Source: Pseudomonadota bacterium (GTDB lineage Bacteria > Myxococcota_A > Polyangia > Polyangiales > Ga0077539). Taken from it: DNA of 16,378 nt. The notes under the pieces were generated by a model that saw nothing but the letters and a program-made list of their open reading frames with translations, was not told the origin of the DNA and made no database searches. A program made the position numbers and the translations under genes. Shown piece by piece: positions 7,422 through 14,101 of the stretch (positions are counted from its first letter, which is position 1; each line of letters starts with the position of its first letter). The stretch spans positions 1-16,378 of the forward strand of contig JAEYZO010000107.1 of the NCBI GenBank assembly GCA_023428035.1, in the 5' to 3' direction.

Positions 7422-7449
7422 GGGAGGTAGTGTCTGCGTGATACCTCCC
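7422..7449 (+). promoter_or_regulatory. Inverted repeat at the start of the phytochelatin synthase gene
   Basis: GGGAGGTA (7422-7429) and TACCTCCC (7442-7449) form a perfect 8-bp dyad with a 12-base loop. The left arm contains the only good ribosome-binding sequence near the gene, and a possible GTG start (7438) is in the loop. It could be an RNA hairpin that hides the ribosome-binding site or a DNA operator in the divergent yjbQ/synthase region. Confidence 0.55.
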
Positions 7450-7458
7450 TCCCTCGCG

Positions 7459-8649
7459 ATGGAACCCGCCGCGAGCTTCTACCGACGACCGCTGCCCACG
7501 CCGCTGATCCCCTTCGCAGGCCCCGAGGGCCGCGCCCTCTTCCGCGAGGCCCTCTCCGAAGGGAACCTCGACGGCTACTTCGCTCTCGCCGAGCAGTTCC
7601 ACACCCAGGCCGACCCCGCGTTCTGCGGCCTCGGCACCCTCGTCGTCGCGCTCAACGCCCTCAACGTCGACCCCGGTCGCCTCTGGAAGGGCCCCTGGCG
7701 CTGGTTTAGCGAAGACCTCCTCGACTGCTGCCTCCCGCTCGACACCGTGCGCCGCGAGGGCGTCACCCTCGACACCTTCGCCTGCCTCGCGCGCTGCAAC
7801 GGAGCTTCTACCGTCGTGCGCCGACCCGACACCGCCACCCTCGACGACTTCCGCGAGGACCTGCGCCTCGCGTCGACCTCATCGTCGGGTCCCGTGCTCG
7901 CCGTCGCCTACTCGCGCAAGAGCCTCGGGCAGACCGGCGACGGCCACTACTCCCCCGTCGCCGGGATGCACGCCGCGCGAGACCTCGCCCTCGTGCTCGA
8001 CGTCGCGCGCTTCAAGTACCCGCCGTACTGGGTGCCGATCCCGCTCCTGTACGAGGCGATGACCGCGCGTGACCCCTCGACCGGCAAACCCCGTGGCTGG
8101 GTCATGCTCCGCCGTCGTGAGGCCGGCACGACCCTCCTGTTCCGCCTCTCCGACGCGCGGATGCCCTGGGCCGAGGTCACCCGACGTCTCTTCGCCGAGC
8201 TCCCCGACGCGATCTCTGCGGCGGCCCCCGACGACCTGTCGTCGCTGGTGTCGGCCGTCGCGCGCGTCGCGCCCACGCTCCCGAGCGACATCTTCGACGC
8301 GCTCACCGCCGCCGTCGACGCGCTCGCGCCGGAGCACCGCGCGAAGGTCGACGCGCTCCTGAGCGAGCTACGCGGCACGCCGTTGTTCGCGCTGTCGACG
8401 GAGGCCACCGCGACGCTCATCGCGTCGCTCGCGGAGTTCCTCGCGATGCTCCTCCTCACGCTGCCCGACGAGGTGTTCGCGCAGGCGGGGGAGGGGGCGC
8501 GCGACGCGCTCGCGGCACAGCGCGACCTCGCGTCGATGCCCGCGCCGCTGCGCACCGAGGTGGAGGTGCTGCGCGAGCAGCTCGTCGCGCTGCACGAGCT
8601 CTACGGCCACGAAGCGACGCAGCCCGCGTGCTGCGCGGCGGGTGGGTGA
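7459..8649 (+). CDS. Phytochelatin synthase, two-domain (plant-like) form
   Basis: A 396-residue gamma-glutamylcysteine dipeptidyl transpeptidase that makes phytochelatins from glutathione, or cleaves glutathione, in heavy-metal defence. Papain-like catalytic residues: Cys56 (DPAFCGLGTL), His163 (GDGHYSPVAGM) and Asp181 (LDVARFKYPPYWVP). The conserved Cys90, Cys91, Cys109 and Cys113 sit at the same numbers as in plant synthases. Blocks such as DPGRLWKGPWRWF and STGKPRGWVMLRR are nearly plant-like. Many bacterial homologues have only the N-terminal domain; here residues 230-396 continue, with LLLTLPDEVF and SMPAPLRTEVEVLREQL resembling the plant C-terminal domain but without its Cys-rich insert. 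There is a terminal CysCys pair (391-392). Start: ATG 7459 matches plant numbering but has no ribosome-binding site; GTG 7438 has one and would add seven residues. Convergent with the exporter operon. Horizontal transfer is possible. Confidence 0.95.
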   Translation: MEPAASFYRRPLPTPLIPFAGPEGRALFREALSEGNLDGYFALAEQFHTQADPAFCGLGTLVVALNALNVDPGRLWKGPWRWFSEDLLDCCLPLDTVRREGVTLDTFACLARCNGASTVVRRPDTATLDDFREDLRLASTSSSGPVLAVAYSRKSLGQTGDGHYSPVAGMHAARDLALVLDVARFKYPPYWVPIPLLYEAMTARDPSTGKPRGWVMLRRREAGTTLLFRLSDARMPWAEVTRRLFAELPDAISAAAPDDLSSLVSAVARVAPTLPSDIFDALTAAVDALAPEHRAKVDALLSELRGTPLFALSTEATATLIASLAEFLAMLLLTLPDEVFAQAGEGARDALAAQRDLASMPAPLRTEVEVLREQLVALHELYGHEATQPACCAAGG

Positions 8650-8666
8650 CCGCGAGGCTCTCACCC
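8644..8666. terminator. Dyad spanning both convergent stop codons
   Basis: GGGTGA (8644-8649) and TCACCC (8661-8666) pair around an 11-base loop and can be extended into G/C-rich flanks with a bulge. The two stop codons of the phytochelatin synthase and of the FtsX permease are in the arms. A weak bidirectional terminator is possible; there is no T-run. Confidence 0.3.
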
Positions 8667-9827
8667 CCGCAGCGCGTCGAGCACCGGCATCCGCGCGGCG
8701 CGCACCGCGGGGAAGAGCCCTCCGAAGAGGCCCATCGCCGTCGCGAAGACCATCGAGGCCAACAGGATCCCCGGGGTCGGCGCGAAGGTGAAGACGATCT
8801 CCGACCAGCTCGCGAAGTTCACGATGTCGAAGCGCACGAAGCCCATCACCGTCGACGCCGCCGCGCCCACCGCGCCCCCCGCGAGCGACAGCACCACAGA
8901 CTCCAGCAGGAACGACACCAGGATGCTCTTCTTCGGGAAGCCCAGCGCCCGCAGCGTGCCGATCTCCCTCGCCCGCGCCGCCACCGAGGCGTGCATCGTG
9001 ATGGTCGCCCCGATCATCGCGCCCGCGGCGAAGAAGATCGCGATGAGGACGCCCAGCGCCTTCACGAACATGCTCGTGCCCGACGACTGGTCCTCGTAGA
9101 ACTTCGTCTCGCGGTGGGCGTCGACGCCGAGCTGGCGGTTGCCCTCGACCCCCCGACGGAACGCGTCGAAGGCCTCGGCCGAGCGCAGCCGCACCCGCAC
9201 CGACGACACGAGGCCCTGCCGCCCGAAGGCCGCGCGCACCGCGTCGATGTCGGCCCAGACCTCGCTCTCGTTCGACGAGCCGCCGTCTTCAAAGATCCCC
9301 ACCACGGTGAGCGGGCGGTTCTTGCGGAGCTCGAAGCTCTGCCCGAGCTGCAGACCCCGAAAGCGACCGCGGATCGCCGCGCCCACCATCGCCTCTTCGG
9401 AGCCCGGCCTCGGCGCGCGGCCCTCGACCACCCGCACCCGCGGGCGAAAGCGCTGGGGCTCGGGCTCGATGCCCCGCACCAGCACGTTCGACACCCCGTC
9501 GGCGCCGAGCTTGTCGAGGGAGATCACCGACACCACCTCGCGCACCGCCTCGGGCGAGCCGTCGGCGCCGCGGCGCACCTCGGGCATCGACGCGATCAGC
9601 CCCGCGGGGGCGATCTCGATGCTCGAGGACAGCTCGGCGTCGGAGCCGTCGCGCAGCACCACCGCCACGTCGGGGGAGCCCGCGCGGCCCAGGGTGCGCT
9701 CGATGCCGCGGGAGAGCATCAGCGACGAGGCGAAGACGAAGACCACCAGGCCAATGCCGAGCGCGGTCGCCGCGGTGGTCGCGCGCCGCTGCACAAGGTT
9801 GCGAACGCTGTACGAGATCGGGACCAT
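8661..9827 (-). CDS. FtsX/MacB-type ABC transporter permease (second permease)
   Basis: A 388-residue inner-membrane permease. One N-terminal transmembrane helix (about 17-38, ATALGIGLVVFVFASSLML) is followed by a large periplasmic domain of the MacB_PCD type (about 40-255), then three C-terminal helices with the FtsX signature AREIGTLRALGFPKKSIL between the second and third. The C-terminus AARMPVLDALRG is typical of the family. Type VII (MacB/LolCE-like) exporters work as ATP-driven periplasmic machines rather than as channels through the inner membrane. It is the last gene of a four-gene operon, 9 bp after a related but clearly different permease, so the transporter is probably a heterodimer with the ATPase encoded upstream. 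A GGGG run lies six bases before the ATG. Substrate unknown. Confidence 0.93.
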   Translation of the reverse strand: MVPISYSVRNLVQRRATTAATALGIGLVVFVFASSLMLSRGIERTLGRAGSPDVAVVLRDGSDAELSSSIEIAPAGLIASMPEVRRGADGSPEAVREVVSVISLDKLGADGVSNVLVRGIEPEPQRFRPRVRVVEGRAPRPGSEEAMVGAAIRGRFRGLQLGQSFELRKNRPLTVVGIFEDGGSSNESEVWADIDAVRAAFGRQGLVSSVRVRLRSAEAFDAFRRGVEGNRQLGVDAHRETKFYEDQSSGTSMFVKALGVLIAIFFAAGAMIGATITMHASVAARAREIGTLRALGFPKKSILVSFLLESVVLSLAGGAVGAAASTVMGFVRFDIVNFASWSEIVFTFAPTPGILLASMVFATAMGLFGGLFPAVRAARMPVLDALRG

Positions 9828-9836
9828 CGCGAACCC

Positions 9837-11000
9837 CTAGAGCCGCCGCAGGGCGTCAGTGACCGTGAGCCGCGACGCGCGCCACGCGGGGATCGCCGCG
9901 GAGAGCAGGCCCAGCCCCAGCGCGAAGCACACCGCCATCACCGCGGTCTGCGCCTCGATGCGAAAGTACGGGAAGGTCCCCGCCATGTTCTCCTCGAGCC
10001 AGCGCCCGAGGCCGTACTGCACCACCGGGAACGACAGCGCGAGCCCCGCGCCCCCCGCGAGGAGCCCCAGCGCCGCCGCCTCGCCCAGGATGAAGGTCGC
10101 CACGTGCCGCGGGAGGAAGCCCAGCGCCCGCAGCGTGCCGTACTCCCTCGTGCGCTCGCGCACCCCCATGCTCATCGTGTTGCCGAAGAGCATCAAGAGG
10201 ATCAGCAGGATGATCAGCGAGATCACGTTGATGGCCTTGAGCACCCCCGAGAACATCGCCATGAACGAGTTGTTCATCGCCCGCTCGCTCATCGAGAGGG
10301 TGGGCACGTCCTGCACGTCGAAGACGCGGTCGATCTCGCGGGCGATGCCCGCCGCGCGGGAGGGGTCGTCGACGCGGGCGATGATCCACCCGACCTCGTC
10401 GCGCCGCGCCGCGGGGAGCGACTCGTTCAGGTAGCTCCAGTGGAAGAGCATCTGCGAGCGGTCGACCGACCGCCGCGTCGCCGTGTAGATCCCGCGCACG
10501 GTGAACTGCCACTCGCCCGGGAAGATCGAGCTGGTCAGGTTCATCCGGTCGCCCACGCGGAGGTTCATGGTGCGCGCGAGCACGTCGCCGATGATCGCCC
10601 CGCGCCGGTCGGCCACCCAGGCCTCGCGCTGCGCCGCGGGCACCGCCATCTCGTCGTAGACCTCGAGGTAGGTCCTCGGGTCGACGGCCATCGTGGCGAA
10701 GAAGTTGTTGGGGTTGCGCGGGTCCTTGCCGCCGAACCAGTTGGCCCAGGTCGCCTGGCGCACCCCGCGCGTGCCGCGCACCGCCTCGACGTACCGCAGC
10801 GGGAGCGTCATCACGAAGCTCACCTTGTGCCGCGTGCCGATGCGGTCGTGCGCGGCGTGGGTCACCGCCACCTCGGTCGCGGTCACCACCGTGCGCAGCA
10901 GCACGAAGGCCACCACCGCCACCGCGACGCCCAGCACGGTCATCACCGTGCGGAAGCGGTTGCGCGAGAGGTTCCCCGCGCCGAGCGTCACGAGGTTCAT
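9837..11000 (-). CDS. FtsX/MacB-type ABC transporter permease (first permease)
   Basis: A 387-residue permease with the same plan as the next gene: transmembrane helix near 19-41 (TVLGVAVAVVAFVLLRTVVT), a periplasmic domain of about 220 residues, and three C-terminal helices. The FtsX signature is RTREYGTLRALGFLPRHVAT and the end is WRASRLTVTDALRRL. The periplasmic domain differs strongly from that of the second permease, which argues for distinct roles in a heterodimer, as in LolC/LolE. Its ATG overlaps the ATPase stop codon (ATGA), so translation is coupled. Together with the membrane-fusion protein it would export a lipid, peptide or small molecule from the periplasmic side; the cargo is not evident. 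Confidence 0.93.
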   Translation of the reverse strand: MNLVTLGAGNLSRNRFRTVMTVLGVAVAVVAFVLLRTVVTATEVAVTHAAHDRIGTRHKVSFVMTLPLRYVEAVRGTRGVRQATWANWFGGKDPRNPNNFFATMAVDPRTYLEVYDEMAVPAAQREAWVADRRGAIIGDVLARTMNLRVGDRMNLTSSIFPGEWQFTVRGIYTATRRSVDRSQMLFHWSYLNESLPAARRDEVGWIIARVDDPSRAAGIAREIDRVFDVQDVPTLSMSERAMNNSFMAMFSGVLKAINVISLIILLILLMLFGNTMSMGVRERTREYGTLRALGFLPRHVATFILGEAAALGLLAGGAGLALSFPVVQYGLGRWLEENMAGTFPYFRIEAQTAVMAVCFALGLGLLSAAIPAWRASRLTVTDALRRL

Positions 11001-11713
11001 TCGAAGGCGCCCTTGTCGAGGCGGTGCGTCACGGCGGCGCGCTCCGCCGCCGCGGGGTCGTGCGTCACCATCACGATGGTCTTGTTGAGCTCCTTGTTGA
11101 GCTTGCCCATCAGGTCGAGGATCGCGTCGGCGCTCTTCCTGTCGAGGTCGCCCGTGGGCTCGTCGGCCACGATGATCCTCGGGTCGTTCACGATCGCCCG
11201 CGCGATCGCCACCCGCTGCTCCTGCCCGCCCGACAGCTGCCGGGGGTAGTGGTCCATGCGCTCGGCGAGGCCCACCACCCGCAGCGCCGTCGCCGCGCGC
11301 TTCTTGCGCTCGGCCTTGCCGAACTTCGTGAGCAGGAGCGGCAGCTCGACGTTCTCCAGCGCCGTGAGCACCGGCATCAGGTTGTACGACTGGAAGATGA
11401 ACCCGATGTTCCTCGCCCTGAACGACGCGAGCTCGGCGTCGCTCAGCGCACCGAGGTCCTCCCCCGCGACGCGCACCGTGCCCGCCGTCGCGCGGTCGAG
11501 GCCGGCGATGAGGTTCAAGAGCGTCGACTTGCCCGAGCCCGAGGGCCCCATCAGCGCCTCGAAGCTCCCCTCGGGCACCTGCAGCGACAGCCCCTCGAGA
11601 ACGGTCACCGTCTCGCTGCCGCGCTTGAAGGACTTCGACACGCCCTCGATCGACACCATCGGCGAGCGCTCGCTCGCCTGGCGGTACGGCCCGCCGCCTT
11701 CTTCGGTTGTCAC
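10997..11713 (-). CDS. ABC transporter ATPase, MacB/LolD type
   Basis: A 238-residue ATPase of the MacB/LolD/FtsE subfamily. Seen in order: Walker A GPSGSGKST (56-64), Q-loop FQSYNLMP (Gln108), signature LSGGQEQRVAIARAI (160-174; the usual LSGGQQQR with one Gln changed to Glu), Walker B IIVADEP (180-186), D-loop GDLD, and H-loop THD (His218). It powers the two FtsX-type permeases encoded after it. The start is a GTG at 11713 overlapping the stop of the membrane-fusion gene (GTGA). It is preceded by a consensus ribosome-binding site at ideal spacing, so I prefer it to the internal ATG at 11659, which would remove 18 poorly conserved residues. All catalytic motifs are intact. Confidence 0.96.
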   Translation of the reverse strand: MTTEEGGGPYRQASERSPMVSIEGVSKSFKRGSETVTVLEGLSLQVPEGSFEALMGPSGSGKSTLLNLIAGLDRATAGTVRVAGEDLGALSDAELASFRARNIGFIFQSYNLMPVLTALENVELPLLLTKFGKAERKKRAATALRVVGLAERMDHYPRQLSGGQEQRVAIARAIVNDPRIIVADEPTGDLDRKSADAILDLMGKLNKELNKTIVMVTHDPAAAERAAVTHRLDKGAFE

Positions 11714-13047
11714 CGCGCGACCTCCTTCACGGGGTTTCCCTCTCTCAACGTCGCCGGCGGGCGGAGCACCACCCGCGCGCCCACCTCGGGCCCCTCGAGC
11801 AGCGTGAGCTCGCCGCCCACCGCCTCGCCCGTGCGCACCGAGCGCTCGTGGGCCACGCCGTCTTCGACCACGAAGACCACGCGCCGCCCGCCGCGCTCGA
11901 CCACCGCCGCCGAGGGCACCACCACCCGGCCCTGGTCGCGCATCGCCTCGGCGGAGACCTCCTCGGTGAGGAAGCTCACCCGCGCCGACATCTCGGGCAG
12001 CACGCCCTCGAGCCCGTCGACGAAGCGCACCCGCACCGGCACCGTGGCCTTCGCGCGGTCGACGCGGTGACCGACCTCCTGCACCGCGCCGCGCAGACGC
12101 CTCCCGGGGAAGGCGTCGAGCGAGAGCTCGCAGGGCCCGCCCACGCGCACGAGCGAGAGCCTCGCCTCGGGCACGTCGACCTCCACCACCTGCGACCCGA
12201 GGTCGGCGAGCTCAAGGAAGCGCACCTCGGGCCCCATCACCTCCCCCGCGAAGGGCGCGCGGTTGAGCACCGTGCCCGCGAAGGGCGCGCGCACCACCAG
12301 CATCGCGAGGTTCGCGCGGATCACCTCGACGTCGGCCCTGAGCGAACGCACCTCGGCCTGCGCCGCCGCGACGCTCGCGCGCATCGGCTCCATGCGCGCC
12401 TCGAGGTCTTCGAGCCCCGAGCGCGGCGACGCCCCCTGCGCGACCAGGGACCGCTGGCGCGCGAGCTGGACCTGCGCCTCGGAGAGGTTCGCCCTCGCCA
12501 CCGCCACCCGCGCCTCGGCCGCCGCCGCCCTCGCCACCGCCGCCGCGAGCGCGCTTCGCTGGTCCGCGGCGTCGAGCTCGAAGAGCACCTGCGCCTCCTC
12601 GACGTGGTCGCCCTCGCGCACCCGAGAGCGCGAGACCCGACCGGGCAGACGCGGCGTGACCCGCGCCGAGGTGAGCGCGACCACGTAGCCCGTCGCCGTC
12701 ACCGCGGTGGTGGCCTGCACAGGAGACACCCGCGCGACCTCGCCCACGCGCACCTCGGTCTTGAAGACCCGGGCCGAGAGCGCGGGGTAGCCCCAGAGCG
12801 CCGCCGCGGCGACGAGGCCGAGCACCACCGCGAGCTGAAAGGCCCGACCCACCCACGCCCAGGCCGCCGAGGGGCCGGCGCTGGCGTTGGAGCTCGGGCG
12901 CGGCGTGGCCTTCGACGAGCGGCGCGGCGGCGGGTCGTCGCGGTCGATGCGGAGCGACTGGAGGTCTTCCAGCAAGGGGTCCGACACGCGGCGGCGGTAC
13001 CACGGGACGCCCTCGCGGAGACAATTCTCAGACGCCCCTTCGGACAT
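11710..13047 (-). CDS. HlyD/MacA-type periplasmic membrane-fusion (adaptor) protein
   Basis: A 445-residue adaptor for the ABC exporter encoded after it. An unusually long cytoplasmic N-terminus (about 65 residues, Arg/Pro/Ser-rich) precedes one transmembrane helix (about 68-88, QLAVVLGLVAAAALWG). Then come the two halves of a lipoyl-like domain (TPRLPGRVSRSRVREGDHVE at 131-150; LVVRAPFAGTVLNRAPFAGE at 250-269) around an Ala/Arg-rich coiled-coil hairpin (about 160-247), followed by beta-barrel and membrane-proximal domains. Such proteins link inner-membrane ABC exporters to a TolC-like outer-membrane channel; no TolC homologue is in the window. First gene of the operon, divergent from rpmI. 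The ATG at 13047 has a GAGGGGG run upstream. Family assignment is firm; the N-terminal tail has no recognised function. Confidence 0.93.
   Translation of the reverse strand: MSEGASENCLREGVPWYRRRVSDPLLEDLQSLRIDRDDPPPRRSSKATPRPSSNASAGPSAAWAWVGRAFQLAVVLGLVAAAALWGYPALSARVFKTEVRVGEVARVSPVQATTAVTATGYVVALTSARVTPRLPGRVSRSRVREGDHVEEAQVLFELDAADQRSALAAAVARAAAAEARVAVARANLSEAQVQLARQRSLVAQGASPRSGLEDLEARMEPMRASVAAAQAEVRSLRADVEVIRANLAMLVVRAPFAGTVLNRAPFAGEVMGPEVRFLELADLGSQVVEVDVPEARLSLVRVGGPCELSLDAFPGRRLRGAVQEVGHRVDRAKATVPVRVRFVDGLEGVLPEMSARVSFLTEEVSAEAMRDQGRVVVPSAAVVERGGRRVVFVVEDGVAHERSVRTGEAVGGELTLLEGPEVGARVVLRPPATLREGNPVKEVAR
11720..11727 (-). promoter_or_regulatory. Consensus ribosome-binding site deciding the ABC ATPase start
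   Basis: AAGGAGGT on the minus strand, six bases before the GTG at 11713. A full match to the anti-16S sequence supports the GTG over the later ATG at 11659 and shows coupling to the end of the upstream gene. Confidence 0.75.
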
Positions 13048-13069
13048 ACCCTGACGCCCCCTCGGGGCC

Positions 13070-13098
13070 TTGACACCCTACGGGGGCTCTGGCACTCA
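13070..13098 (+). promoter_or_regulatory. Possible promoter for the rpmI-rplT operon
   Basis: A perfect TTGACA (13070-13075) is followed after 17 bases by CACTCA (13093-13098), a poor -10. If used, transcription starts near 13105 and leaves a leader of about 145 bases before rpmI. Confidence 0.35.
13075..13080 (-). promoter_or_regulatory. Possible -10 element for the exporter operon
   Basis: TAGGGT on the minus strand (13080-13075), 27 bases before the ATG at 13047, identical to the -10 proposed for the MATE gene. No good -35 lies at 17 bases, so this is weak evidence. It overlaps the TTGACA of the opposite promoter candidate. Confidence 0.3.
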
Positions 13099-13126
13099 TC
13101 GCGGCCCCTGCGCGTCCATCGTCCCC

Positions 13127-13196
13127 GCACGGTCGCCCGTGCTCCGCGCTCGTCGCGGTCGGCAGAGATCACTGCTGGAGGGGTGCGCGCCCACCC
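13127..13196 (+). other. Structured 5' leader of rpmI: four consecutive small hairpins
   Basis: Perfect stems follow one another: GCACGG-TCGC-CCGTGC (13127-13142), CGCG-CTCGT-CGCG (13145-13157), GCAG-AGATCA-CTGC (13162-13175) and GGGTG-CGCGCC-CACCC (13181-13196). In other bacteria ribosomal protein L20 represses this operon by binding its leader or an internal RNA site; a similar role is possible but is inferred only from position and folding. GC-rich DNA forms short stems easily. Confidence 0.35.
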
Positions 13197-13249
13197 TGGT
13201 CGTCTTCGCGAGGGTTCGTGCGAGCGGTCAGAGAACTGAGGTCGAAACG

Positions 13250-13450
13250 ATGCCCAAGATGAAGACCAAGCGTTGCGCCGCCAAGCGCTTCAAGATGACC
13301 GGCTCCGGCCGCGTCCGTCGCCCCAAGGGCGGGGCGTCGCACTTCATGGCCGGCAAGAATTCCGCGCGCCTGCGCCGCCTCCGCAAGAACGACATGGTCG
13401 ACTCTGCGATGGAGAAGCGCGTCGCCATCCTCCTCCCCTACGGCTGCTGA
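13250..13450 (+). CDS. rpmI: 50S ribosomal protein L35 (bL35)
   Basis: A 66-residue very basic protein starting MPKMKTKRCAAKRFKMTGSG, the standard bL35 N-terminus, and continuing with the family block HFMAGKNSARLRRLRKND. It is a structural part of the large ribosomal subunit. Length is normal. GAGGT seven bases before the ATG serves as ribosome-binding site. rplT follows after 15 bp. The usual upstream partner infC is absent; the gene before it is a divergent exporter operon. Confidence 0.98.
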   Translation: MPKMKTKRCAAKRFKMTGSGRVRRPKGGASHFMAGKNSARLRRLRKNDMVDSAMEKRVAILLPYGC

Positions 13451-13465
13451 AGGAGCCTCTGACCC

Positions 13466-13855
13466 ATGCCGCGCGCTAAGAGGGGCTTCAAGGCCCGCCG
13501 TCGTCGCAACCGCATCTTCCAGCACGCCCAGGGCTTCTCCGCGGGCCGCGGCAGGCTCTTCGGGCCGGCCGCCGAGGCCGTGCACAAGTCCTGGCAGTAC
13601 GCCTACGTGGGGCGAAAGCTCCGCAAGCGCGACTTCCGCAAGCTGTGGATCGCCCGCATCTCCGCCGGCGCCCGCAGCCTCGGCACGAGCTACTCGCGGC
13701 TCATCGCCCGGCTCAAGACCGCGAACATCGCGCTCGACCGCAAGATCCTCGCGGACCTCGCGGTGCGCGACTTCGAGGGCTTCAAGGCCGTGCTCACCGC
13801 CGCCGGCGTCGACGTGAAGCCCAACGAGTTCGCCCCCGCCGCCGCCACCGCGTAA
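13466..13855 (+). CDS. rplT: 50S ribosomal protein L20 (bL20)
   Basis: A 129-residue basic protein with the full bL20 pattern: MPRAKRGFKARRRRNRIFQ, the long basic N-terminal helix, then RKRDFRKLWIARISAGAR and YSRLIARLKTANIALDRKIL. It binds 23S rRNA early in large-subunit assembly and in many bacteria represses its own operon. It has about ten residues more than usual, an Ala-rich tail ending FAPAAATA. AAGGAG lies ten bases before the ATG. It is co-transcribed with rpmI; a hairpin begins 2 bases after its stop codon. Confidence 0.98.
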   Translation: MPRAKRGFKARRRRNRIFQHAQGFSAGRGRLFGPAAEAVHKSWQYAYVGRKLRKRDFRKLWIARISAGARSLGTSYSRLIARLKTANIALDRKILADLAVRDFEGFKAVLTAAGVDVKPNEFAPAAATA

Positions 13856-13857
13856 CA

Positions 13858-13877
13858 CGCGGCGTGGCAACGCCGCG
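13858..13877 (+). terminator. Hairpin immediately after rplT, possible terminator or 3'-end stabiliser
   Basis: Perfect 8-bp stem CGCGGCGT/ACGCCGCG with loop GGCA, 2 bases past the TAA. No T-run. It is the exact reverse complement of the third hairpin in the array that follows, and nearly the same stem as the one after the MATE gene. Confidence 0.45.
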
Positions 13878-13918
13878 GCTGTCGTAGCGGCGTCCCGCGC
13901 CCACCAACTCCCAACACC

Positions 13919-14044
13919 GCTTGCACTGCCGCGGCGTAAACACGCCGCGTGTGCACACCCGCTTGCACTGCCGCGGCGTAAACACGCCGCGTGCGCACAC
14001 CCGCTTGCACTGCCGCGGCGTTGCCACGCCGCGTGTGCACACCC
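13919..14044. repeat. Three tandem 42-bp palindromic repeats between rplT and pheS
   Basis: Units at 13919-13960, 13961-14002 and 14003-14044 are nearly identical. Each contains the hairpin CGCGGCGT-N4-ACGCCGCG (at 13930, 13972 and 14014; loops AAAC, AAAC and TGCC) followed by a self-complementary TGTGCACA-like segment (TGCGCA in unit 2). Units are contiguous with no variable spacers, so this is not a CRISPR array. With the copy at 13858 there are four hairpins in about 190 bases. Short frames across it give RGVNTPR-like peptides that are not credible genes. Confidence 0.92.
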
Positions 14045-14079
14045 GCTGGCAACACCCCTCGCGCCTCGCGCCCGCGCGC

Positions 14080-14088
14080 TGGTATGGT
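14080..14088 (+). promoter_or_regulatory. Extended -10 candidate for pheST
   Basis: TGG-TATGGT (14080-14088) has the TGn extension and a good -10, ending 13 bases before the pheS ATG. No clear -35 was found. Transcription would start only a few bases before the ATG, giving a nearly leaderless mRNA. Confidence 0.45.
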
Positions 14089-14101
14089 CCGCGCCCCCGC
14101 C

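Noticed and set aside
8628..11249. Long plus-strand open frame of about 870 codons
   Set aside because: It is antisense to the FtsX permeases and ABC ATPase, and its product is His/Arg/Ala-rich without any domain. It is a shadow of GC-rich codon usage.
11707..13239. Plus-strand open frame of about 510 codons
   Set aside because: Antisense to the membrane-fusion protein gene, low-complexity product, no start context.
13919..14044. CRISPR-like array
   Set aside because: The repeats are contiguous 42-base units with no variable spacers, only three copies, and no cas genes nearby.
13991..14101. N-terminal extension of pheS through the palindromic repeats
   Set aside because: The extra residues come from repeat DNA, are not part of PheS proteins, and the ATG at 14102 gives the normal length.
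14084..14101. Alternative pheS start at ATG 14084
   Set aside because: It lies inside the proposed -10 element and adds six residues absent from the family start; 14102 is preferred.
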